The position numbers and the translations under genes are program-made. Positions 41,147 to 48,161 of a stretch of 64,000 nt of DNA are shown here, piece after piece; the stretch's first letter is position 1, and every line of letters begins with the position of its first letter. Under the pieces are notes generated by a model. It ran no database searches and was not told the DNA's origin. It was given only the letters and a program-made list of their open reading frames with translations. The DNA is from Halobacteriovorax sp. (lineage in GTDB: Bacteria > Bdellovibrionota > Bacteriovoracia > Bacteriovoracales > Bacteriovoracaceae). The stretch is taken from contig PBIO01000014.1 of assembly GCA_002720865.1 (NCBI GenBank), positions 1,115,793-1,179,792 of the forward strand, written 5' to 3'.

Positions 41147-43408
41147 GTGAAGAGAGTCATAAAAATCTATATTTTAATCCTTAGTCTTTGGACTTCCTCA
41201 ATTGCTTACTCAATGGAAGGCCTTGAAACTCAGACTAGGTACCAGTCTCTTTACAAGGCCTATAGGCTAAATTCAAAGCTAGATCAGCAAATTTCAAACC
41301 CAACCAATAAGGAAGAAATCTTATCTACTTTGAAAGAAGTAAAATCTGATTGGAATAAGATTAAGGACACGAACCTAGGAAAAAAAATCTTAGGTAAGGC
41401 CACTAAGCTTAGGAAGATGAAGATAATTTTAGATGGGTTTAATAAGTGTTTAGGGGATGGGGACAATGAGAAAATTCTTGCTAGCTCAATCCTAAAGGCC
41501 ATTGAGGCAATTCCTGCTGACAAGTTTATAGAAAAATCTAATTGCCTTGAGGGTGTGCTCGCTGAACTGGTTGTCATGGACGATGAGAAGATACTCAATA
41601 GCTTTGCCCCTCTTGATCATGTTTATAAAAGACAGCAAGAAAAAGACTATCAGGAATTGGTTGAAACCAGGTGGGAAAAAATAATTAAAGGTGAAAGCCC
41701 AGAAGAAGTCGATGCTCTAACGGAAAAGATTGAGACAATTGATGATCAGATTCTAGAAGACGGAGAAAAAAAGAAATCAGCCAAATTGGCACTAAGAGAT
41801 AAGCTTTATAAAAAAATCCGAAAGCAAATGGTACATATGCATGGGATGTTTAATTACCTACTTGAGGGTAAAAAACCAAGAAGTGAAAAAGCTAAAATAG
41901 AAGAAACCTTAAAGAAGGCCTGTCCTGGTTGTGAAGAGTTGGAAATTAAAGAGCACCGTGAATCGTTAAGGGAGAGTATCAATGCCCTTAAGTCCCATAA
42001 AGTAAAACCTATAAATACAGAGAGATTTAGAAATAGAGTTCAGAACAATATGATTGATCTGGCAAAAACTGCTTATAAAATTGAAGAGAGAAGAATCTAC
42101 GATGAAAATGGTAAGAGGATCGAAAGAAAAACCCCCAATGAAGATTTAAGTGAAAATCGAATTAATTATAAGTTTAATCCTGGTTCAAATATTGTCACGG
42201 AAAGAGAACAGGCCACGGAGGCAAGAAGAAGGTTTATAGCCAAAAAACGTGAATTACAAACAACGGAGTATGGTCAACTGGCAAAGCTAGGTATAGTCCC
42301 GAACTTGGATCATGTAGCTCTTGGTTCTGTAGAAGAAAAAGATGCCAGTGGCAAAACTATCTTTCGCATGACCTTTCGTTCTTGCCCAGGGGGGCAAGAG
42401 TGTACAAATTTATTTGAAAAAGAACCTGAGAATCCTTTTCAGCTTGGACGAAAGCTTGGTGAAACCTTTGGAATGAAGGATTTTGACCTAACTAAATTCA
42501 AAAAAGAGAGACTAGGCAGCATCGAAGATGCCATGGCTAACTTTAAAAAACTTTACGATAAGGGAAGCCTAGATGAGCTATTAGACAAACTCATTATGAA
42601 TAATCCAGTAACAGCAGGTGAACTATTAGCAGAAAGTCCAAAGGAATATTTGCAATTATACTGCGAGAGAATAAAGCTTATTGGAAAAGATAAAGACTTT
42701 GATGATACCTTGAAATCAGCTTATCTGAATATTACAGCTGCTTTAATTATTGGTGGCTTTGTTTTTATGGGACCTATTGGAGCTGCACCTCTTGCTGGAA
42801 AAGTGCTAATGGGTTCCTGGTATGCACTTACAGGAGTCAGTGCTTACTTTGGAGTCAAGGCTTATCAAAATGAAGATTTTGCCAAAGCTTCTTGTTATTC
42901 GGGAACTGGTGATAAAACTAATTGCGCGCAAATCGATGAATATTATACGGATAAAAAATACGCCATCCTTTTTGGCGTAATGGTTCCAGGCTCAGATTTA
43001 TTAAGAATTGCTGATGCGGCCACAAGAGCAGCTGGAGTAGGCTTTAGTGTTAAAAGAACTTTTGATACGGCCATTACAGTTAGGGGGCGGGTTCTAACCT
43101 TTAAAAGTCAGGGTGAGAATATTGTTGATGAGGCGGTTCAGTATCAAGCTGAAAATGGAATAAAAGAAGTCTTAAACTTAAGCGATGAAGAATTGAATCA
43201 GTTACCTGAGTCTGAACGTAAAGAGATAGTGGGTATTATTCAGGAAGTATATGAAAAAGGTGGAGAGCGGGGAGTGATGGATCTGGTTCTTGCCATACGT
43301 ACCATTAAAGATCTTGAAGAAGAGGGTCAGAAGGTTGAAAAGGAGCTAAGTGGTAAGGCACTCCTTGATATGGCCCGTCGACTACAGCATCAATACGACT
43401 CTAAATAA
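41147..43408 (+). CDS. Large exported hypothetical protein
   Basis: The GTG-started product of 753 residues begins with a signal (MKRVIKIYILILSLWTSSIAYS). The first 350 residues are mostly helical and charged (KEVKSDWNKIKDTNLGKKIL; RWEKIIKGESPEEVDALTEK). Cys clusters occur at CPGCEELE and SCPGGQEC. A hydrophobic region at about 525-575 (LNITAALIIGGFVFMGPIGA and onward) could cross a membrane. The last 150 residues are again helical. No family recognised. It may act in the periplasm, or be delivered to another membrane; both are speculation. Confidence 0.7.
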   Translation: MKRVIKIYILILSLWTSSIAYSMEGLETQTRYQSLYKAYRLNSKLDQQISNPTNKEEILSTLKEVKSDWNKIKDTNLGKKILGKATKLRKMKIILDGFNKCLGDGDNEKILASSILKAIEAIPADKFIEKSNCLEGVLAELVVMDDEKILNSFAPLDHVYKRQQEKDYQELVETRWEKIIKGESPEEVDALTEKIETIDDQILEDGEKKKSAKLALRDKLYKKIRKQMVHMHGMFNYLLEGKKPRSEKAKIEETLKKACPGCEELEIKEHRESLRESINALKSHKVKPINTERFRNRVQNNMIDLAKTAYKIEERRIYDENGKRIERKTPNEDLSENRINYKFNPGSNIVTEREQATEARRRFIAKKRELQTTEYGQLAKLGIVPNLDHVALGSVEEKDASGKTIFRMTFRSCPGGQECTNLFEKEPENPFQLGRKLGETFGMKDFDLTKFKKERLGSIEDAMANFKKLYDKGSLDELLDKLIMNNPVTAGELLAESPKEYLQLYCERIKLIGKDKDFDDTLKSAYLNITAALIIGGFVFMGPIGAAPLAGKVLMGSWYALTGVSAYFGVKAYQNEDFAKASCYSGTGDKTNCAQIDEYYTDKKYAILFGVMVPGSDLLRIADAATRAAGVGFSVKRTFDTAITVRGRVLTFKSQGENIVDEAVQYQAENGIKEVLNLSDEELNQLPESERKEIVGIIQEVYEKGGERGVMDLVLAIRTIKDLEEEGQKVEKELSGKALLDMARRLQHQYDSK

Positions 43409-43420
43409 GTGAATTTATAA

Positions 43421-43442
43421 TATTTGCACAGAAATGCAAATA
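43421..43442. promoter_or_regulatory. ArsR-type operator 1
   Basis: TATTTGCA-N6-TGCAAATA, a perfect palindrome with 8-bp arms, 42 bases before the arsR start. It shares the core TTGCA-N6-TGCAA with operator 2. Confidence 0.65.
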
Positions 43443-43457
43443 TAGTTCTTGAAACGA

Positions 43458-43473
43458 TTGCATATTCGTGCAA
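43458..43473. promoter_or_regulatory. ArsR-type operator 2
   Basis: TTGCA-tattcg-TGCAA, same core and same 6-base spacer length as operator 1, ending 11 bases before the arsR start codon. Centre-to-centre distance is 34 bases, about three helical turns, so two dimers could bind on one face. Confidence 0.65.
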
Positions 43474-43483
43474 GTATAATCTT

Positions 43484-43792
43484 ATGAAAGAAAGAGATTT
43501 TAAAAAATTAACAAACCTTTTTAAAGCCCTCGCGGATGAAAATCGCTTAACGATGCTTTCGTATATTTGCCAATGCCAAACAAAAGGCAGTCGTGCAAAT
43601 GTGGGAAGCTTGGCCAGTTGTTGCGATATTGATTTTTCGGTAGTGAGTCGACACCTATCGAAATTGAAGTCTGCCGGAGTGCTAAGAGCTCAAAAAGAAG
43701 GAAAGGAAGTTTTTTACAATCTTGAAGGCAAAGAAATTGCCAAGCAATTGCGCGCTCTTGCTGATTTTATCGAAAAAGCTAACTGTTGTTAG
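43484..43792 (+). CDS. ArsR-family metal-responsive repressor
   Basis: Start at the ATG at 43484; the in-frame extension to 43424 would run through both operators. The 102-residue protein is a winged-helix ArsR/SmtB member: FKKLTNLFKALADENRLTML, then CDIDFSVVSRHLSKLKSAGVL (recognition helix) and VFYNL (wing). Six Cys come in three pairs: Cys29/Cys31 (CQC), Cys46/Cys47 just before the recognition helix, and Cys101/Cys102 at the C-terminus. These are likely thiol ligands for a soft metal or arsenite. It precedes a Cys-rich micropeptide. Confidence 0.9.
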   Translation: MKERDFKKLTNLFKALADENRLTMLSYICQCQTKGSRANVGSLASCCDIDFSVVSRHLSKLKSAGVLRAQKEGKEVFYNLEGKEIAKQLRALADFIEKANCC

Positions 43793-43805
43793 TATTGGAG
43801 GAAAA

Positions 43806-43925
43806 ATGAGTAAGCAAGAAAATAAGGAAAGCTGTAGCTGCACATGTTGTGGATGCACATGTAGCAAAGAAAATATTTCAGCTTTCTTGAAACACTTAGC
43901 AGACTTCTTTGATAAGAAGGATTAA
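43806..43925 (+). CDS. Cys-rich 39-residue micropeptide (metallothionein-like, ArsR-tail mimic)
   Basis: A strong GGAGG precedes the ATG by four bases, so translation is well supported. Six Cys at 10, 12, 14, 15, 17 and 19 (CSCTCCGCTC) form a compact symmetric metal-binding knot. Residues 24-37 (ISAFLKHLADFFDK) align without gaps to residues 85-98 of the upstream ArsR (IAKQLRALADFIEK): seven of 14 are identical and several more conservative. That segment is the C-terminal helix which in ArsR proteins helps form the dimer. The peptide may therefore bind the repressor. The next 6 bases lead into a strong hairpin. No known family recognised. Confidence 0.8.
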   Translation: MSKQENKESCSCTCCGCTCSKENISAFLKHLADFFDKKD

Positions 43926-43931
43926 AATTAT

Positions 43932-43957
43932 GCTGTCTGGGAACAATCCCAGACAGC
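43932..43957 (+). terminator. Perfect 11-bp hairpin closing the arsR/micropeptide unit
   Basis: GCTGTCTGGGA-acaa-TCCCAGACAGC, 11 perfect pairs with a four-base loop, six bases after the micropeptide stop. Only a weak T-containing tail (TCTATT) follows, so it may act as terminator or as an mRNA 3' end stabiliser. Confidence 0.7.
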
Positions 43958-43972
43958 TCTATTGGAATTTGA

Positions 43973-44515
43973 ATGGATCAAAAGGTTGAAGTAAAAGAAT
44001 ATAATCCACAATGGAAGAACTGGTACAAGAGACTTGAAGGCAATATTTGGCCTAGCCTCTCTGGCTTAGCGAAGACAATTTGTCATGTGGGAAGCACCTC
44101 AATTGAGGGGATGGCAGCAAAGCCGGTTATCGATATTGATATTGTCGTAGAAAATTTTGATGATTTTGAAAAAATTAAAGTGATTTTAGAAGATTTAGGT
44201 TATGAACACAGAGGAAACCTAGGCATAACAGATAGAGAGAACTTTAAATTTAAAAATGAATTAGAAATTAAACATAATCTTTATGTCATACTTGAAGACT
44301 CGATTGCCTTTAAAAATCATATTCTTCTAAAAAAACATCTAGAGGAGCACCCCCGTGATCACAAGCGCTACCGTGAGCTAAAGCAAAAGCTAGCAAAGAA
44401 ATCAAAAAGTTCAGATGAGTATTGTAAAAAGAAGACAGAGTTAATCCTCGAGTTTTTACAAACTCAAGGATTATCTGAAAATGAAATGGAATTGATTAAA
44501 TCTGAAAATCTATAG
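43973..44515 (+). CDS. GrpB/UPF0157 family nucleotidyltransferase-like protein
   Basis: VEVKEYNPQWKNWYKRLEGN is the family start. ICHVGSTSIEGMAAKPVIDI is the GSTS-x-GL-x-AKP-x-DI motif, with Asp residues of the nucleotidyltransferase fold in DIDIVV. HNLYVILEDS and LKKHLEEHPRDHKRYRELK complete the domain. The function of the family is unproven. It converges on the S1/P1 nuclease with a six-base overlap. Confidence 0.9.
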   Translation: MDQKVEVKEYNPQWKNWYKRLEGNIWPSLSGLAKTICHVGSTSIEGMAAKPVIDIDIVVENFDDFEKIKVILEDLGYEHRGNLGITDRENFKFKNELEIKHNLYVILEDSIAFKNHILLKKHLEEHPRDHKRYRELKQKLAKKSKSSDEYCKKKTELILEFLQTQGLSENEMELIKSENL

Positions 44516-45343
44516 GGCCGTATTGATCATATGGGCCAGTCTGATCCCAGCTTCAAGCATTCTTCTTTCCATCAAAGGGATTAGCTTATAACCATAGCCA
44601 TAACCGATTCTCGGTAATTGTTCTGTGGGAAGATTCAGCTCCTTATTACAATAATTTTTTAAAATAAGATCGCTTTTCGCTCCTATTGCAGGAACCTCTT
44701 CAGGATATAGCTTTGGCCTTAGATCTGCTGATTCTTTGGCCCATTCAAGAGCTCCTCCTCCCAGCATCTTTTTATATTCTTTTTTCTTTTTGATATCGAT
44801 AAATTTTGCATACTCGGTAAAGCTTAGTCTGGTGAACTCTATAAGTTTTTCATCCCAAACTTTATGAAGGTTGGACTCTTCGCCTTGATAGACCACTCGG
44901 CATCGATTTCCACCGCGATCTAAACCATTCCCTACGTGAAGAGGTTGATGAATATCTCCAACTAAATGGACTAAGAACTTTAAGGCAAAAGCTCTTTCAG
45001 CTTTAGTGGCTTTCTTATTTTTTAAAACCTGATAGTTTTCTTCAATGGCCTTGACGAGGTCGCCATTGTTCGAGGTTCTATTATACCCGATACTTGTGTC
45101 AGGCCAATCAGTATAATGCCATCTATATGTATAACCATAGGTATCTGGATCCGATTTTATTTTATCGGGCCAGTTAGAAACTCTGGCTAAAGATTCCCCA
45201 TCCAATAATTTTTTAACCTTCTTTTTAACAAAGAGGTTGAGATGATTTTCTGCAATTTGTCCGACGACTCGATGACCTGTTGGTCCCCAAGCAAAACTAG
45301 TAGAGCTTAGGAACAGAGTTCCTAACAAGATAATTGTTTTCAT
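44510..45343 (-). CDS. Exported S1/P1-type nuclease
   Basis: Start at 45343 after AAGGGGAAAA; signal peptide MKTIILLGTLFLSSTSFA. The mature chain begins WGPTGHRVVGQIAENHL, where the terminal Trp and the following His are zinc ligands in S1/P1 nucleases. Other ligands are seen in LVHLVGDIHQPLHVGNGLDR and the WHYTDWP region. The enzyme cuts single-stranded DNA or RNA with three zinc ions. Expected in the periplasm or outside. The trailing region (GYGYKLIPLMERRMLEAGIR) also matches. Confidence 0.92.
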   Translation of the reverse strand: MKTIILLGTLFLSSTSFAWGPTGHRVVGQIAENHLNLFVKKKVKKLLDGESLARVSNWPDKIKSDPDTYGYTYRWHYTDWPDTSIGYNRTSNNGDLVKAIEENYQVLKNKKATKAERAFALKFLVHLVGDIHQPLHVGNGLDRGGNRCRVVYQGEESNLHKVWDEKLIEFTRLSFTEYAKFIDIKKKKEYKKMLGGGALEWAKESADLRPKLYPEEVPAIGAKSDLILKNYCNKELNLPTEQLPRIGYGYGYKLIPLMERRMLEAGIRLAHMINTAL

Positions 45344-45563
45344 ATTTTTTCCCCTTGTGCCTCCCCAGGCACGATCTGCGCGAACTAAATTTCTATCGAG
45401 ATATTCCACCATCTGCCAAATAGAAATGGATAATCAAATCGTCTTACATTTCAGGGGCTAAAATTTTCATCTACTTAGGGGCCTTCTAACATGTGAATTT
45501 TTAGGGGTGGTAACAAGATGCATCCTTGAGTATATTGAGCCTCTAGTAAAACATGGAGAAAAA

Positions 45564-45944
45564 ATGAGCTTGATTGATATCAATGGACTAAATGTACTAA
45601 CGGTTTACCTACATAACCTCGATGAAGGCGTAAGTTTTTACAGAGATATATTAGGCTTTTCAGAAACTCGTAATATGGAGCCCGGTGTTCTTATGGAGCA
45701 TAAGAGTGCTGAGATAATGCTGTATCTAGAAGGAGACCGTCAAAGAAGAGAGTCCGCTGCTGAGATCTTCAACCATACGACTTTTTGTCTTAATGCAGCA
45801 AACGGTGTCAAAGATGCAAGGGATAAGCTTGTTGATAAAGGTATTGAACTAATCATGGAATATGGGGAGTTTGATGGAGAGTTTGCTGGGATTCAGTTTT
45901 GTGACCCAAGTGGCAATATCATTGAAATTGCCGGTAAACCCTAG
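45564..45944 (+). CDS. VOC/glyoxalase-family protein
   Basis: The start at 45564 follows GGAGAAAAA; an in-frame extension to 45507 is not conserved-looking. The 126-residue product has the paired beta-alpha-beta-beta-beta units of the VOC superfamily: NVLTVYLHNLDEGVSFYRDI with LGFSETRN, then FNHTTFCLNAANGVKDARDK and FCDPSGNIIEIAG. Substrate not predictable; it could be a lyase, dioxygenase or binding protein. Confidence 0.85.
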   Translation: MSLIDINGLNVLTVYLHNLDEGVSFYRDILGFSETRNMEPGVLMEHKSAEIMLYLEGDRQRRESAAEIFNHTTFCLNAANGVKDARDKLVDKGIELIMEYGEFDGEFAGIQFCDPSGNIIEIAGKP

Positions 45945-46000
45945 GCGAAGCTAAAAAAGCTCGATAAAATTTATAAAATTTTAAATCTAAGGAAGGAAAT

Positions 46001-46534
46001 ATGATGAAGATAATCTCAATTATGATTGCGGCACTATTTAGTTTTTCAGTGGCTGGTGCTGGATTTGAACACGGTAATTCTTATTCCCATATAACATTTG
46101 AAGGCTCTGTCACGGCGTCTTGTGACTCTTCTACTCGCTCTTATTATTGTTCGGCCTATGGACTAACTCCGAGCATGTACACAAAGCTTGTAACAGCTCA
46201 AAGTTTAGATGCTAATAAATTTGTTGTAACGGCCACTCATGAATCTGGAAAAACGAGAACAAAGAAAGGGAAGTTTAAAGGAACAAAGTCAAAGGCCATT
46301 AATCTTTGGCTAAGAACTCTCTTACAAAGACCTTTACTCGATATGGGCGTAAACCAAATCACATATCAAATTCTAAAAGGTAAAACAGTAGTGAAGTCAG
46401 GATCATTTGAAGTTACTGTAGACCGCGGTGAAAGAAGAGCTTGCCGAAGAGGGTATATTAGAATGATGGGAGATGATTGTTCTTCCGCAAGAGTTTGTGA
46501 TGAATATTTTAGGAGAGGTTACTGCCGCAATTAA
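46001..46534 (+). CDS. Exported hypothetical protein, basic, Cys-rich end
   Basis: Signal peptide (MMKIISIMIAALFSFSVAGA), then a beta-rich section with two Cys (TASCDSSTRSYYCSAYG), a basic turn (KTRTKKGKFKGTKSK) and a Cys-rich end (ERRACRRGYIRMMGDDCSSA, then VCDEYFRRGYCRN). At least six Cys in the mature protein suggest disulfides. GGAAGGAAAT precedes the ATG. No family recognised. Its 3' end overlaps the convergent kinase gene by 26 bases. Confidence 0.7.
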   Translation: MMKIISIMIAALFSFSVAGAGFEHGNSYSHITFEGSVTASCDSSTRSYYCSAYGLTPSMYTKLVTAQSLDANKFVVTATHESGKTRTKKGKFKGTKSKAINLWLRTLLQRPLLDMGVNQITYQILKGKTVVKSGSFEVTVDRGERRACRRGYIRMMGDDCSSARVCDEYFRRGYCRN

Positions 46535-47615
46535 GCAGAATCTCAAAAGTAGTATTCTCTTGTTCAGGAAGATAGCTTAGTTGACCAGCATTTCTTTGAA
46601 CAAGAGCTTTTGATAAATTTAGTCCAAGACCTGTACCAGCGGTGGAGCCAACTGATTTAGTTGTGAAAAATGGCTCCATCAGCTTCTTTTGAATATTTTC
46701 ATCTATCCCAAGACCAGAATCAATTACCTGAAAACAAATATGGTCTTCTCTAGAAAAGACTTTTAATTTAACCCAAGGTTTTTCCATTAGAGAAATGGCG
46801 TCACAGGCATTACTGATCAAGTTGATTAATACTTGCTCAATCTCTAGAGAGTTGCAGTTCACCTTTAGACCATCTTCTACTTCTAGCAAAAACTCAGCTT
46901 TTGCTTTTTCAATAATATTTTTTGAATAGGTTACTGTTTGATCAACAATCTCTTGAACTGGTGTGATCATTACACCGTCTTCACTATTTCTTCTTGTTTG
47001 CCTTCTTACACTTTCAACTATTTTGCTAACCCTATCCGTTGTTCTAAAAATACTTTTAATTTCTTCTAACATACTCTCTTTTGATTCAGACTCTTCAATC
47101 ATTTCTTCTAATCTAAAAAGCCTCAATTGAATCAGCTGCATAGGATTATTAATTTCGTGAGTTATATTGGCTGCCATATGCCCGAGACTGGCGAGCTTTG
47201 TGTTGGCAATGGCTTCAGCTCGCTCTTTTTCTTGCCTCGTCCAGTCTTCAGTAAGGGCAATAATATAATCAATATCATTGTTCTTATCTAGCATTGGGAT
47301 ATAAGTTAAATTTAAGATGACTTCATTTCCAGAAAAATTAAACTCAACTCTTTCAATGACGATTTCTTTAGTTTCAATTGATTTTTTTAAAAGAGGTACA
47401 AAGCTATCGCAAATATCTTTTGGAAGAACTTCGTTAGGTGTTTTTCCAAAGACATCCTCAGCTGTGAGCCTTTCACTGGGGTCCCCCGCGAGGTCTTCAG
47501 CGGCTTTATTTATATAAAGATAACGAAGATCCTTATCAAAGACACCTGTGGAATAGGGAAGGCTATCCACAATTGATTTATAAAGATGAATTTGTTTTTG
47601 AAAGTCTAAATTCAT
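46509..47615 (-). CDS. PAS-domain sensor histidine kinase
   Basis: Start placed at the ATG at 47615; a TTG nine codons upstream is possible. A PAS domain (about 5-125: SLPYSTGVFDKDLRYLYINK) is followed by HisKA with His153 in HMAANITHEINNPMQLI, and HATPase_c with LISNACDAI (N box), DSGLGIDENI (G1), FFTTKS, and GTGLGLNLSKALV (G2). No membrane helix, so the kinase is cytoplasmic. No response regulator is adjacent. Confidence 0.9.
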   Translation of the reverse strand: MNLDFQKQIHLYKSIVDSLPYSTGVFDKDLRYLYINKAAEDLAGDPSERLTAEDVFGKTPNEVLPKDICDSFVPLLKKSIETKEIVIERVEFNFSGNEVILNLTYIPMLDKNNDIDYIIALTEDWTRQEKERAEAIANTKLASLGHMAANITHEINNPMQLIQLRLFRLEEMIEESESKESMLEEIKSIFRTTDRVSKIVESVRRQTRRNSEDGVMITPVQEIVDQTVTYSKNIIEKAKAEFLLEVEDGLKVNCNSLEIEQVLINLISNACDAISLMEKPWVKLKVFSREDHICFQVIDSGLGIDENIQKKLMEPFFTTKSVGSTAGTGLGLNLSKALVQRNAGQLSYLPEQENTTFEILLNCGSNLS

Positions 47616-47669
47616 TAGGAAGTATAATAAGTCCTCAAGCAAAAATGGTAAATAGATTTAATTTGTTTT

Positions 47670-48161
47670 TTAGTAATTGCCAGATTTCAGCGCCTTAAAG
47701 ACGTTTAGACCAATATGACAATAACCGTCTGGATTCTTATCGAGGTATTTTTGGTGATAGGTTTCCGCATCAAAAAATTGATCGAACTCCTCTATAGTTG
47801 TAACCACTGTAGGTCCCATGGACTCAATTCTTTTTTGGCTAAGCTCTCTTTGCTCTTCTGTTGTTGGAAAGATCGCTGAGCGGTATTGAGTTCCTACATC
47901 GGGTCCTTGTCTATTTAGCTCAGTTGGATTGTGCATAAAGAAGAATGCGTCTAGGAGTCTTTCAAAGGAAATAATTTTAGAATCAAATTCCACTAGGACC
48001 ACTTCGGCGTGACCAGTTTCTTTTTTACAAATATCTTCGTAGGTTGGGTCGGTGGTTTGCCCACCCTGGTAGCCACAAGTTGTATTTAGGACACCTGGGA
48101 TTTGCTTAAACGCATGTTCAACGCCCCAAAAACAACCAGCTGCAAAACTTACTTTTTCCAT
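47670..48161 (-). CDS. msrA: Peptide-methionine (S)-S-oxide reductase
   Basis: Standard MsrA: the catalytic Cys10 is in FAAGCFWGVEHAF, followed by GVLNTTCGYQGGQTTDPTYE, VCKKETGHAEVV-like CKKETGHAEVVLVEFD and FFFMHNPTELNRQGPDVGTQYRS. It repairs oxidised methionine with thioredoxin. The start overlaps the stop of the helicase gene by one base, so it is translated with it. Confidence 0.95.
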   Translation of the reverse strand: MEKVSFAAGCFWGVEHAFKQIPGVLNTTCGYQGGQTTDPTYEDICKKETGHAEVVLVEFDSKIISFERLLDAFFFMHNPTELNRQGPDVGTQYRSAIFPTTEEQRELSQKRIESMGPTVVTTIEEFDQFFDAETYHQKYLDKNPDGYCHIGLNVFKALKSGNY

